A DNA stretch of 64,000 nucleotides from Neobacillus novalis NBRC 102450 (lineage in GTDB: Bacteria > Bacillota > Bacilli > Bacillales > Cytobacillaceae). Within the stretch, counting starts at the first letter, position 1. The number at the start of each line of letters is the position of its first letter. The position numbers and the translations under genes are program-made. The stretch spans positions 58,601-122,600 of the forward strand of contig NZ_BCVP01000024.1 of NCBI RefSeq assembly GCF_001591805.1, written 5' to 3'. The notes under the pieces are model-generated. The model was not told where the DNA came from. It worked only from the letters and a program-made list of their open reading frames with translations, and did no database searches. Positions 1 to 7,017 of the stretch are shown piece by piece.

Positions 1-32
1 TTTTTTCAACCGACTAATTTGACACAGCAATA

Positions 33-53
33 CTAATATGAACCGTTATACAT
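33..53 (-). other. Very strong Shine-Dalgarno followed by a 6-codon ORF; downstream gene unresolved
   Basis: On the minus strand, positions 62-52 match the anti-Shine-Dalgarno sequence perfectly over 11 nt (AAGGAGGTGAT). The ATG overlapping it opens only a six-codon frame (MYNGSY, stop at 33-35). No other frame gives a well-placed start for a gene running off the left edge; a TTG at 30 is open to the edge but lies about 25 nt from the SD. This may be a second leader peptide, or the true gene start may use an unusual codon. Confidence 0.3.
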
Positions 54-95
54 CACCTCCTTTTTTATGTAAAAAATAATTTACAACAAAATAAA

Positions 96-123
96 AGCAC
101 CTTACCGAAAACGGTAAAGTGCT
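96..123 (-). terminator. Intrinsic terminator or attenuator in a leader
   Basis: The stem AGCACCTTACCG / CGGTAAAGTGCT pairs at 11 of 12 positions around an AAAA loop. Read on the minus strand it is followed by TTTATTTT. It lies between a candidate minus-strand promoter (-10 TATAAT at 198-193) and the strong SD at 62-52, so it would stop transcription before whatever lies to the left. The end of a 20-codon ORF runs into the stem, as in ribosome-mediated attenuation. Confidence 0.6.
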
Positions 124-164
124 AAAAAAATCCCTTTAAATTTACAAAAAAATCGTAAATACAT
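102..164 (-). CDS. Candidate leader peptide, 20 codons
   Basis: An ATG at 164 opens a frame of 20 codons that begins MYLRFFCKF, ends LYRFR and stops with TAA at 104-102. The stop lies inside the terminator stem at 96-123, so a ribosome paused on this ORF would be placed to disturb the hairpin. The SD is weak (GTGAT). A -10 TATAAT (198-193) with a poor -35 (TTTCAT, 221-216, 17-nt spacer) precedes it. Leaders of this design are known upstream of inducible antibiotic-resistance genes in Firmicutes (for example vmlR and erm types). The regulated gene is outside the window, so both the function and the coding status are inferred. Confidence 0.35.
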   Translation of the reverse strand: MYLRFFCKFKGIFLALYRFR

Positions 165-246
165 AAAAATCACATCTGTCTGTTTTTCTTACATTATAAC
201 TTATTCTTCATTTCAATGAAAATCTTCCGATACCTTTAGATTGATA

Positions 247-280
247 CGGGGAACCGTACCATAAATAGGGGTAGTTTTTA
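247..280 (+). repeat. 34-nt direct repeat, copy 1
   Basis: This segment matches 3213-3246 at 30 of 34 positions in the same orientation; the shared core is TACCATAAATAGGG. The two copies bracket the ABC exporter and padR block. Origin unknown: it could be a dispersed repeat or a remnant of an insertion boundary. Confidence 0.55.
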
Positions 281-324
281 TACATGAATTCTATCTATTG
301 GTCGAGGAATTTGTACAAAAGTAT

Positions 325-367
325 AGGCTAAACAAGATATATTATTTTTGGCCTACTTGTTTAGCCT
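325..367 (+). terminator. Hairpin with T-tract, possible terminator of the ABC operon region
   Basis: A perfect 12-bp inverted repeat AGGCTAAACAAG / CTTGTTTAGCCT has a 19-nt loop and is followed on the plus strand by gccttttttg. No plus-strand gene precedes it here. It lies about 100 nt past the end of the leftward ABC genes, where it could also act on their transcript, although the minus strand lacks a good U-tract. Confidence 0.4.
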
Positions 368-468
368 GCCTTTTTTGTCTAATGTGCTTTAGATATTCAT
401 ATAACAAATTGTGTGGTTAACTAATAAGAGTAAGATGCATGAGATCTCCTTAGTTTCTTTGCAGAGGT

Positions 469-1188
469 TTATCCTTTAGTAGAGATTGCCTTCAACTTTT
501 CATAACTGTTAGAATCATCATGTTTAAGTCTGCCGTCTTCCATTTGATACACTTTATCGCAGTATTCCAGCATTCGTTCGTCATGGGTAACCATGATCGC
601 TGCCTTGTTTCTTGTTTTTGCTTCGTTGGCTATGAGTTGAACCACTTCATGAGCCCTTTTCGAATCAAGACTTGCTGTTGGCTCGTCTGCCAGAATAATT
701 GATGGATTGTTCATAAAAGCACGAGCAATTGCCGTACGCTGTCGTTCTCCTCCAGATAGCTGTTCAGGTAATTTTCCCAGTTTTGCTGCTAAACCGAGAC
801 TCTGTAATAATTCCTTTGCATATTCCTTATCCGCTTTTGCAAGTTTTCCTGCCATTCTTTTCACTACAAGTAGTTGTTCTAGAACATTTAAATAGGGGAC
901 AAGATTACTGGTTTGTAAGATAAATCCAATTTCCTCCAGCCGCAATTGCGCTAAATCCTTAGGTTTTAATTCATTAAGGTTCTTACCGTTAAGAATGACC
1001 TCACCTTTAGATGGATGGAGCAATGCTCCTGCAATAGCTAGAAATGTGCTTTTTCCTGAACCTGATGGGCCAATGACGGCAATAAACTCACCTTGTTCCA
1101 CCGTTAGGGAGATTTCATCAAGGGCAAGAACTTGGTTTTCACCCTGTTGATACAGTTTTGAGACATTTTTAAATTGTATTCCTGACAT
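469..1188 (-). CDS. ABC transporter ATP-binding protein, MacB/LolD (DevA-like) type
   Basis: A 239-aa ATPase that powers the adjacent FtsX-type permease at the inner face of the membrane. Visible motifs are Walker A GPSGSGKST (about residue 40), the Q-loop region ILQTSNLVPY, the signature LSGGERQR (about 144), Walker B IILADEPTASLD and the switch histidine in VTHDERM. Length and spacing fit this subfamily. Its ATG shares one base with the stop of the permease gene upstream (TAATG), so the two are probably translationally coupled. The family exports lipids, lipoproteins or peptides, or acts as a mechanotransmission device; the substrate here cannot be told. The padR gene behind them suggests inducible control. 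Confidence 0.88.
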   Translation of the reverse strand: MSGIQFKNVSKLYQQGENQVLALDEISLTVEQGEFIAVIGPSGSGKSTFLAIAGALLHPSKGEVILNGKNLNELKPKDLAQLRLEEIGFILQTSNLVPYLNVLEQLLVVKRMAGKLAKADKEYAKELLQSLGLAAKLGKLPEQLSGGERQRTAIARAFMNNPSIILADEPTASLDSKRAHEVVQLIANEAKTRNKAAIMVTHDERMLEYCDKVYQMEDGRLKHDDSNSYEKLKAISTKG

Positions 1189-2309
1189 TATTCCATCCTC
1201 CCGATCGCTTGAAGTGGGTCTATTTTTGTAATTTTTCGAACGGAAACCAATGAACTCAGAATCGAAATGACAAGTAATAAAAGGGCATAAAGGATAACTA
1301 ATTTAAGATCAAGTGAAAATGGCATTTCATCCGGAAGAATAAGGGCCGTCCCATAAGTTAACAAGATTCCTGCTGCAATACTAATAAATGATAATAGAAA
1401 TACTTGAGATACAATGGCTCTACCAAGGAAACGATTGCTGGCGCCAATGGCTTTCAAGATGCCAAATTGATTTGATTTTTGCAAGGTAAGCACGTAGAAG
1501 AATACACCCAGTACAAATGCCGAGATGGCCAATAGGAAAGCAAGCATCATCATAATCGTGCCATTTTCTTCTTTATAACCAGGCATACCCTGGACGGCTG
1601 TGCTCTTGGTTACTGTTTCCGTATTCTTGAATAACTGATTTAGTTTCTCAGAATCGATATTTTCTCCTTGCAGCATAATCGCATTTACAGGTTTCTCAAT
1701 TCCTTTATTAGAACCAGGTGCGGCAAATTGAATAGAGCGCCATTTATCCAGTGTAGTAAAAATTGCAGGTAAATGATTATATGTTTCATTTTTAACAAAC
1801 CCCACAATTTTCATTTTTTCTAATGACCCTTCTATCTTCAGCGTATCACCAATCTTAAAGCCCTTTTTCTTTAAAGTTTCATTAGCGATCACTTCCAAAG
1901 GTTTATTTGCTTGAAGCGGCTTTCCGTCAAACACATTGGGTTCTAGAAAACTATCGGGTGTTATTCCCAATATAGCAATATCTACTTTTTCGTTAGTCTC
2001 AGAATCAGAATTATTAAGTACGGTGCCCATGGTTGCACCCATTGCTGATGCAGCTGAAACATTAGGTTGGCTTTCTAGTTTCTCTGCCAATAATTCACTC
2101 AATAACGATCGACTCATAGAGGCTCTTGATCCATCTTCAAAGGTCACATAATTGGCATCCATATTTTTAAATGTTGCCGCACTAAGAGTGGAAAGGCCGT
2201 TACCTAACCCAGATAGAATGAATACCAACCAAGCAATCAGGACAGTTATAACACCAATCATCAGAAACCGTAATTTACCATGCTTTAACTCTTTTATAGC
2301 AAGAAACAA
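1188..2309 (-). CDS. ABC transporter permease, FtsX/MacB family
   Basis: A 373-aa membrane protein with one N-terminal transmembrane helix (about residues 16-36), a large extracytoplasmic domain of roughly 200 residues, and three C-terminal helices (about 255-280, 297-320, 335-360). This is the classic MacB-PCD plus FtsX arrangement. The sequence near IGASNRFLGRAI between the last helices resembles the cytoplasmic coupling region. It is the first gene of a two-gene operon with the ATPase that follows. Two inverted repeats lie directly upstream (2340-2355 and 2383-2398), consistent with repression by the neighbouring PadR protein. Substrate unknown. Confidence 0.85.
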   Translation of the reverse strand: MFLAIKELKHGKLRFLMIGVITVLIAWLVFILSGLGNGLSTLSAATFKNMDANYVTFEDGSRASMSRSLLSELLAEKLESQPNVSAASAMGATMGTVLNNSDSETNEKVDIAILGITPDSFLEPNVFDGKPLQANKPLEVIANETLKKKGFKIGDTLKIEGSLEKMKIVGFVKNETYNHLPAIFTTLDKWRSIQFAAPGSNKGIEKPVNAIMLQGENIDSEKLNQLFKNTETVTKSTAVQGMPGYKEENGTIMMMLAFLLAISAFVLGVFFYVLTLQKSNQFGILKAIGASNRFLGRAIVSQVFLLSFISIAAGILLTYGTALILPDEMPFSLDLKLVILYALLLLVISILSSLVSVRKITKIDPLQAIGRME

Positions 2310-2339
2310 TGTACGTCACTCCTTTAATGTAAATATGAT

Positions 2340-2355
2340 TAATCACGTGTGATTA
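2340..2355 (-). promoter_or_regulatory. Candidate operator 1 of the ABC operon
   Basis: The inverted repeat TAATCAC-GT-GTGATTA lies about 30 nt upstream of the permease start. It resembles the second site at 2383-2398 (half site TAGTCA / TGACTA). PadR is the nearest candidate regulator; no binding data. Confidence 0.45.
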
Positions 2356-2382
2356 TTAAAATGATACTAGTTTTTTATTGAT

Positions 2383-2398
2383 TAGTCAACCGTGACTA
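2383..2398 (-). promoter_or_regulatory. Candidate operator 2 of the ABC operon
   Basis: The inverted repeat TAGTCA-ACCG-TGACTA lies about 75 nt upstream of the permease start, between the end of padR and the exporter operon. It shares the TA(A/G)TCA half-site logic with the site at 2340-2355. Confidence 0.4.
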
Positions 2399-2443
2399 TA
2401 TGGTTAAAATATGATAATTTTTTATTGAGATTCAAATAAAAAA

Positions 2444-2462
2444 GGAACCCTCGGTCGGTTCC
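2444..2462 (-). terminator. Terminator of padR
   Basis: GGAACC / GGTTCC flank a 7-nt loop. On the minus strand the stem is followed by TTTTTTATTTG, just past the padR stop. Confidence 0.6.
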
Positions 2463-2485
2463 ATTGATTCATATGGGTATTAAAT

Positions 2486-3004
2486 TTAATCCGAATGAAG
2501 AAGATGTTGAATGTTTTGTTCAAGAAAGGCAACTTCTGCTTCTAACATTGTAATTTTATGTTTGACTGCAAGATTAACACCGGTTCGTATTCCATGTGCA
2601 GGGGTTTGGTTAAATAGATCTATTAGTTTTTTGTTTTTCTTTAATCTTTCCTTCAAGGCCGGTATTGCTTTATCCATCGGAAGAAAATCAATAAACATTA
2701 ACCCAATATCTCCTTGGTAATTAACACTTTCCGCAGAAGACAGATTATCCAATAGTAATTGATAAAAATAGTTTCGGCCGCTTTCATTTATAGAGTACAC
2801 TTTTCGGGTGGGTCTATTTCCTTCTTGTTCTAACTGAATATCTATATATCCCTTTTGATTTAGTTTATCCAGAGTAGCATAAGCAGTAGGCTTTTTCATA
2901 TCTGTAACTGTACTTAAGTTTCTTTCAATAAATTCATTAATTTGATATCCGTGTTGACTTTGTCCCATGAGTAACCCAAGCAGAATTAGTGAGCGATGTT
3001 CCAC
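2486..3004 (-). CDS. PadR family transcriptional regulator
   Basis: A 172-aa winged-helix repressor. The N-terminal part (LILLGLL, QHGYQINEFIE, PTAYATLDKLNQKGYI) is the PadR fold, and the rest is the helical C-terminal dimerisation region of PadR-s2-like proteins. I chose the GTG at 3004 because a perfect AAAGGAGG lies 6 nt before it and PadR proteins normally begin right at this point. The ATG at 3067 would add 21 residues with no good ribosome site. It lies upstream of, and in the same orientation as, the FtsX-type exporter, which it probably represses through the inverted repeats at 2340-2398. Confidence 0.85.
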   Translation of the reverse strand: MEHRSLILLGLLMGQSQHGYQINEFIERNLSTVTDMKKPTAYATLDKLNQKGYIDIQLEQEGNRPTRKVYSINESGRNYFYQLLLDNLSSAESVNYQGDIGLMFIDFLPMDKAIPALKERLKKNKKLIDLFNQTPAHGIRTGVNLAVKHKITMLEAEVAFLEQNIQHLLHSD

Positions 3005-3212
3005 TGAAATCCTCCTTTCTTTTAAGCATTCTTTATATATTCTCTCGTAAATTTTCTTTATAGTCAATTAAGGGATTACCACCACGAAGTGCTACAACCA
3101 TTAGTGGTGATGGGATTGGCGCTATAGGCAGGGTGAATATTTCCAAAATATCTTTTTAATTAGAACTTCTCTTTTATTTGGATTTGTAAAAAAACTGCCG
3201 GTTAAGTAGGTG

Positions 3213-3246
3213 CGGTGAACCTTACCATAAATAGGGACAGTTTTTA
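3213..3246 (+). repeat. 34-nt direct repeat, copy 2
   Basis: Partner of 247-280 (30 of 34 identical, same orientation). It lies between padR and the aldolase gene. Confidence 0.55.
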
Positions 3247-3260
3247 GGAATGGCAAAAAA

Positions 3261-3297
3261 GGAGATACATTTCAATTTAGATTGAACTGTATCTCCT
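3261..3297. terminator. Bidirectional terminator between padR promoter side and aldolase
   Basis: GGAGATACA / TGTATCTCC flanked by A and T tracts on both sides (AAAAAA before, CTTTTTTTT after). It can end leftward transcription from the aldolase gene. Confidence 0.65.
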
Positions 3298-3305
3298 TTT
3301 TTTTA

Positions 3306-3334
3306 TCGACATATTTCGGGGCGTGACAGGCACC
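3306..3334 (-). repeat. Dispersed TCGACAt..TCGGGG..TGACAGGCACC repeat, copy 1
   Basis: A short element just past the aldolase stop. A near copy lies past the DUF4386 gene (4477-4507), and shorter relatives containing CAGGCACC occur at 27441-27448, 29725-29737 and 36701-36713. Such CAGGCACC elements recur in intergenic DNA of many Bacillaceae; function unknown. Confidence 0.5.
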
Positions 3335-3341
3335 GCTCTTT

Positions 3342-4226
3342 TTAAATTGAAGCTTCGTAAATAGATTCAACTGCTTTTGAAAGTGCTGCATTAAATTCTT
3401 CATCTGTTTGTTTGACATTCAAATCCTGGCTTAAAGCCCTGGAGAAGCTAGCAATTAGTCCTTCATTAACTTTTAGCTTTTCATTCGCTTCCTCTCTTGA
3501 ATAACCACCGGATAGTGCAACGACACGAACAACCTTTGGATGGTCGATAAGTTCTTTGTACGTGTTTGCTTGTGTAGGAATCGTTAATTTTAACATCACA
3601 AATTCATCTTCACTCAAATTATTGAGATGATTTAGAATTTCTACTTTTAATAGCTCCTCACACTTTTCCTTTTCGGGGCTGTTAATATCCACTTCTGGTT
3701 CGATAATTGGAATCAGACCTGCATTGATAATCTGTTTACCAACCTCAAATTGTTGATCAACAACGTCTTTTATTCCTGCTGTATTGGCTTTTTTTATAAC
3801 TGAACGCATTTTTGTGCCAAATATATGACGTTCATTCGCACGCTTTAATGTTTCGTCCAAATCGGTGATTGGCTTCATCATTTGTACGCCATTGGTCTCC
3901 TCAGCAAGCCCTTTGTCAACTTTTAAAAAAGGTACAATGCCTTTTACTTCAGCAAGATAATCACCTGTATATTTACCCTCGATTTTGCGATCCATCGTTT
4001 CTTCAAACAGAATAGCACCCAGAATTTTACTCGAATCAAATGCGGGTGATGTGATGATTCTTGTGCGCATTTCATGTACAAGATTGAACATTTCTTCCTC
4101 GTCCCTATACGCATCCTCTAAGACACCGTAAGCAGCTAGTGCTTTAGGTGTACTTCCACCACTTTGGTCCAGTGCTGCAATAAATCCTTTTCCGTTTTTC
4201 ATCTTTTCAAATTGATTTTGTTGCAT
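3342..4226 (-). CDS. fda: Class I fructose-bisphosphate aldolase
   Basis: A 294-aa cytoplasmic enzyme that splits fructose 1,6-bisphosphate to glyceraldehyde 3-phosphate and dihydroxyacetone phosphate through a lysine Schiff base. The N-terminal [17 protein letters not shown] and the later [11 protein letters not shown] and [14 protein letters not shown] are hallmarks of the bacterial class I group (PRK05377-like), and the full family length is present. The SD AAGGAGTG precedes the ATG. It appears monocistronic, bounded by terminators. Most Bacillaceae also have a class II enzyme, so this is probably a second or gluconeogenic isozyme; that is inference. Confidence 0.9.
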   Translation of the reverse strand: MQQNQFEKMKNGKGFIAALDQSGGSTPKALAAYGVLEDAYRDEEEMFNLVHEMRTRIITSPAFDSSKILGAILFEETMDRKIEGKYTGDYLAEVKGIVPFLKVDKGLAEETNGVQMMKPITDLDETLKRANERHIFGTKMRSVIKKANTAGIKDVVDQQFEVGKQIINAGLIPIIEPEVDINSPEKEKCEELLKVEILNHLNNLSEDEFVMLKLTIPTQANTYKELIDHPKVVRVVALSGGYSREEANEKLKVNEGLIASFSRALSQDLNVKQTDEEFNAALSKAVESIYEASI

Positions 4227-4476
4227 CTACTTTCACTCCTTTTCCTTAATCGTACCAAACTCCATTGGCATAGCAAGAAATATGTTGAAGCAATTGTCTC
4301 TTTCATTATAGCGTTAATGAGGATGAGGTTTAATTATAATGATTAGCAAATGGAAACTTACCAAATGGAGCTGTTATTAGTAACATACCCTTTTCTCACC
4401 TATTATTTCAAATTTCCAACTTTCTCCTCTTTTGTGTAACAACAAAATAGTGCCACCCTGTATTTTGTCGAATTAA

Positions 4477-4507
4477 TCGACATTATTCGGGGAGTGACAC
4501 AGGTACT
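4477..4507 (-). repeat. Dispersed TCGACAt..TCGGGG repeat, copy 2
   Basis: Near copy of 3306-3334, again directly downstream of a minus-strand gene. The rest of 4227-4513 holds only the aldolase SD and AT-rich DNA; I see nothing else there. Confidence 0.5.
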
Positions 4508-4513
4508 GATATC

Positions 4514-5323
4514 TTATATCTCGTTGCTTTGTCTTTTTGAAGATATGGAAGCTATTGCAGAATCATTGAATCCTTTCATGATGAGCCATACTGCTAAAAT
4601 CATCTCATTGGCTGCTACTGGCAGTGCCAAAATAGCACCCCAAACAGAAATTTGTTGAATGACACCGAACATAACTAACAAGGAACAAAGAAAAACAAGT
4701 GTTGCCCCTGTCATACCCAAGATAGAGATAAACCTGGGTACGAGCTTGGATTTATAAAATATATAACTGTACATCATTGTATTGATGCCCAGCATGAAAA
4801 GAGGACCAAGCATAAATGTCCAGTCATGTATGGCTTTTAATAAAATTCCTGAAGCTTGAAAAGAGGAGGAATTCGGGGCACCAGCTGCAACAAATTCCTG
4901 GCTTAAGGTCAATAGGGACAGTACACTGATTACGCCAACAGTAATGATAATTGCTTCAAGAAACCTGAAGCAAACATGCCATAGAGCGATCGTTTCATTA
5001 TATTTTCTTAAAATGGGAAACATCGTCGTTGCCGTACCAATCGCTGAAACGACAAGCATTAACTCCATAAGCGCTCCCAATATCACTTGGTTGGCGTGTT
5101 CGGAGCCATTAATCAAGTAATCGGGACCCTTTAGGATAGGGTCATATAAGGTAAGACCAATTACCGCCGTAACGGCTGCAAGTAAAAACAGTACTCCCAC
5201 AATTCTTGCTGCTTTTTTGGCAGATAGGAAACTATAAACTTTCCTATCACGCATATGTGCAGCTACGCCTCTGTCTTCGCCTAACGGCTCGCCAATCTGT
5301 GAGTTTTCTTTATTTGAATTCAT
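4514..5323 (-). CDS. DUF4386 family membrane protein
   Basis: A 269-aa integral membrane protein with about six hydrophobic helices (AARIVGVLFLLAAVTAVIG near residue 40; VILGALMELMLVVSAIG near 85; IIITVGVISVLSLL near 127; LGPLFMLGINTMMY near 172; ISILGMTGATLVFLCSLL near 200; ILALPVAANEMILAVWLI near 233). This pattern is typical of DUF4386 proteins, whose function is unknown. It has its own SD (AAGGGG). It is downstream of, and parallel to, the XRE regulator and small membrane protein, so it may belong to that unit (60-nt gap). Confidence 0.75.
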   Translation of the reverse strand: MNSNKENSQIGEPLGEDRGVAAHMRDRKVYSFLSAKKAARIVGVLFLLAAVTAVIGLTLYDPILKGPDYLINGSEHANQVILGALMELMLVVSAIGTATTMFPILRKYNETIALWHVCFRFLEAIIITVGVISVLSLLTLSQEFVAAGAPNSSSFQASGILLKAIHDWTFMLGPLFMLGINTMMYSYIFYKSKLVPRFISILGMTGATLVFLCSLLVMFGVIQQISVWGAILALPVAANEMILAVWLIMKGFNDSAIASISSKRQSNEI

Positions 5324-5382
5324 CTTTTTATCCCCTTTTTTAATAAATTCAAAAACGGTAAAGCAAAAAACAATCCTAGTTC

Positions 5383-5607
5383 TTACTTCTTGGTGTTTTC
5401 TCCATAAAAGAATACCTCTTCCAACGGTAAGTTAAAGGCATGAGCTATCCGAAAAGCCAATTCTAGAGACGGGGAGTAGTTTCCCTTTTCGAGAGCCACG
5501 ATTGTTTGTCTTGTTACACCTGCCTTGTCAGCCAATTGCTGCTGAGTCATTTCATCATGGTTGAATCGTAATTTTCTGATATGATTGCCGACAAGATTTT
5601 TTCCCAT
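5383..5607 (-). CDS. XRE family helix-turn-helix regulator (YozG/Cro-like)
   Basis: A 74-aa DNA-binding protein that is almost entirely one helix-turn-helix domain: QQLADKAGVTRQTIVALEKG (about residues 22-41), then SPSLELAFRIAHAFNLPLEEVF. This compact form with the LEEVF ending is common as the partner of a small membrane protein in Firmicutes. The SD AAAGGAG precedes the ATG, which starts 2 nt past the stop of the membrane gene, so the two are co-transcribed. An inverted repeat upstream of the pair (6082-6096) is a candidate autoregulatory operator. Confidence 0.85.
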   Translation of the reverse strand: MGKNLVGNHIRKLRFNHDEMTQQQLADKAGVTRQTIVALEKGNYSPSLELAFRIAHAFNLPLEEVFFYGENTKK

Positions 5608-5609
5608 TG

Positions 5610-6056
5610 TTAGACTCCTTTCCGATAGTGATAAAGTTTTGTAACGGAGCCAGTCACATCGGATACGAATCCTGAAGTGATTAAAATCAAGAACATCAAC
5701 TGTGACGGCTGAGAGATGACCAGCGAACCCATTGCAAGAAGAAAACCGATGATAAACATAAAAAAGGAATTTCTGTTCGCTTTCAGAGTAATTAACTTAT
5801 CCAATTCATCTTCAAATGATGGTTCCTTTTCATTGGTCGTTATTCTAAAGACGATGTTAAAAATAATGCTGATCATGATGTGAGCGACAATTGAAACCAA
5901 AGTCAAGATGAGGACGAAGGAACCCCAAAAGCGAAAGGTTTCGGTCGACTCCAGCCCCCCCTCAGGAAACTGCGGGTACATGTATAAACAAAAAGATCCG
6001 AAAATGAGGATAGCACTGATCAACGATACGATGCTTTTCTTTTCTTGATAAGTCAT
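5610..6056 (-). CDS. Small four-helix membrane protein paired with an XRE regulator
   Basis: A 148-aa protein with four hydrophobic segments (about residues 10-30, 45-70, 93-110, 115-135) and a charged cytoplasmic loop containing NEKEPSFEDELDKLI. Membrane proteins of this layout (DUF2178-like) commonly sit next to a short XRE regulator. I chose the ATG at 6056 because GAGGGTG lies at normal spacing; the ATG at 6086 would fall in the inverted repeat and lacks an SD. First gene of the pair. Function unknown. Confidence 0.65.
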   Translation of the reverse strand: MTYQEKKSIVSLISAILIFGSFCLYMYPQFPEGGLESTETFRFWGSFVLILTLVSIVAHIMISIIFNIVFRITTNEKEPSFEDELDKLITLKANRNSFFMFIIGFLLAMGSLVISQPSQLMFLILITSGFVSDVTGSVTKLYHYRKGV

Positions 6057-6081
6057 TTTCCACACCCTCTTTACATTTATT

Positions 6082-6096
6082 TTCACTTAGAGTGAA
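6082..6096 (-). promoter_or_regulatory. Candidate XRE operator
   Basis: The perfect inverted repeat TTCACT-TAG-AGTGAA lies between the likely promoter (minus strand TTGACT-N17-TACATT further upstream) and the start of the membrane/XRE gene pair. This is the usual position for autoregulation by a Cro-like repressor. Confidence 0.5.
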
Positions 6097-6229
6097 GTTT
6101 TGTATACATAATGTAATATAAACTATACATCAAGTCAAGTGTAATTTACAAAAATGGGCCGGATACCGTTTTAGAGCATATTGTGCCGACCTATGAAGAG
6201 AAGCAACTGATTTTAAATAATCTTAGATA

Positions 6230-6258
6230 TTGAAAATGAACCATATGTCATTTATTAT
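6230..6258 (+). promoter_or_regulatory. tetR promoter with operator filling the spacer
   Basis: TTGAAA (6230-6235), a 17-nt spacer and TATTAT (6253-6258) form a sigma-A promoter. AATGAACCATATGTCATT (6235-6252) fills the spacer and has AATGA/TCATT arms separated by 8 nt. The same framework recurs at 6936-6953, 6961-6978 (inverted) and 24271-24288. Likely autoregulatory site of the TetR protein encoded just downstream. Confidence 0.6.
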
Positions 6259-6292
6259 TATAGAGAATTCATTGATAGGGAGTGATAGGGTT

Positions 6293-6934
6293 ATGCCAAA
6301 AGTGTCTGATGAACACAAGGAGCAACGGATTCAACAAATTCTTCTGGCAGCATCTGAGGTGTTCAAAAGTAAAGGGTATGAACAAGCGACATTGAAGGAT
6401 ATTGTTGAGGAAGCAGGGATGAGCCGGGGATGGATCTATTTATATTTCAAAGATAAAACAACCATTTTCCTGGCTTTAATTGATTATTTAGATGCACAAC
6501 TAGAGGAGCGGATATCGACCTTATTAAAAGAAAATAAAGGGTCCGCCCACGGGGTATTAATAAGTTATTTTCAAGAGACTAGCCAATCGATTGATCGTCT
6601 TGAAGACAGCGTTGTGCCTGCCATCTATGAATTTTGTACCACAGGCTGGAGAGAGCAGCAAGTGCGTGATTATTTTGTGAATCGATATATTCGTGTGACT
6701 GCGATATTTATTGATGTGATTGGTAAGGGGGTGGAAAATGGGGAATTCAAACCAACCCGATCTGTGGATGAAATTGTGAAATATATGATTTCTAGTCTTG
6801 ACGGTATTATGCTGCATAGTTTGGCGTTTGGTTCCCAACAAATTAATGCGGTGCAACAAGTTAACCTATTGATTAATCAGTTAATGGAAATGCTCTCAGT
6901 AAATTTTTTAAAAATAATGGAAAAAAATTCTTGA
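6293..6934 (+). CDS. TetR/AcrR family transcriptional regulator
   Basis: A 213-aa repressor. The N-terminal DNA-binding domain shows IQQILLAASEVFKSKGYEQA, then TLKDIVEEAGMSRGWIYLYF, the TetR helix-turn-helix. The C-terminal two thirds is the helical ligand and dimerisation region, which matches YfiR-like TetR_C domains in feel. I chose the ATG at 6293 because translation from further upstream would run through the promoter. The gene precedes an ABC exporter ATPase whose promoter carries the same operator, so it probably controls itself and the exporter. Confidence 0.85.
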   Translation: MPKVSDEHKEQRIQQILLAASEVFKSKGYEQATLKDIVEEAGMSRGWIYLYFKDKTTIFLALIDYLDAQLEERISTLLKENKGSAHGVLISYFQETSQSIDRLEDSVVPAIYEFCTTGWREQQVRDYFVNRYIRVTAIFIDVIGKGVENGEFKPTRSVDEIVKYMISSLDGIMLHSLAFGSQQINAVQQVNLLINQLMEMLSVNFLKIMEKNS

Positions 6935-6978
6935 AAATGAACCCCGTGTCATTTATTATTAATGACACGGGGTTCATT
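6931..6978 (+). promoter_or_regulatory. ABC gene promoter with a perfect 18-bp double operator
   Basis: TTGAAA (6931-6936), a 17-nt spacer and TATTAT (6954-6959). The spacer carries AATGAACCCCGTGTCATT (6936-6953), and its exact inverted copy follows at 6961-6978 after a 7-nt gap. The inverted copy plus the T-run at 6981-6987 could also act as a terminator for tetR. The left copy shares 15 of 18 positions with the tetR operator, which suggests one repressor for both promoters. Confidence 0.6.
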
Positions 6979-7017
6979 TATTTTTTTCGGGTAGTGATTA
7001 GTAAAGGGGGTTTTGAT

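Noticed and set aside
6936..6987. Pure terminator interpretation of the 18-bp stem
   Set aside because: The left arm lies exactly between a good -35 and -10 and matches the tetR operator, so an operator pair explains more; a double role is still possible.
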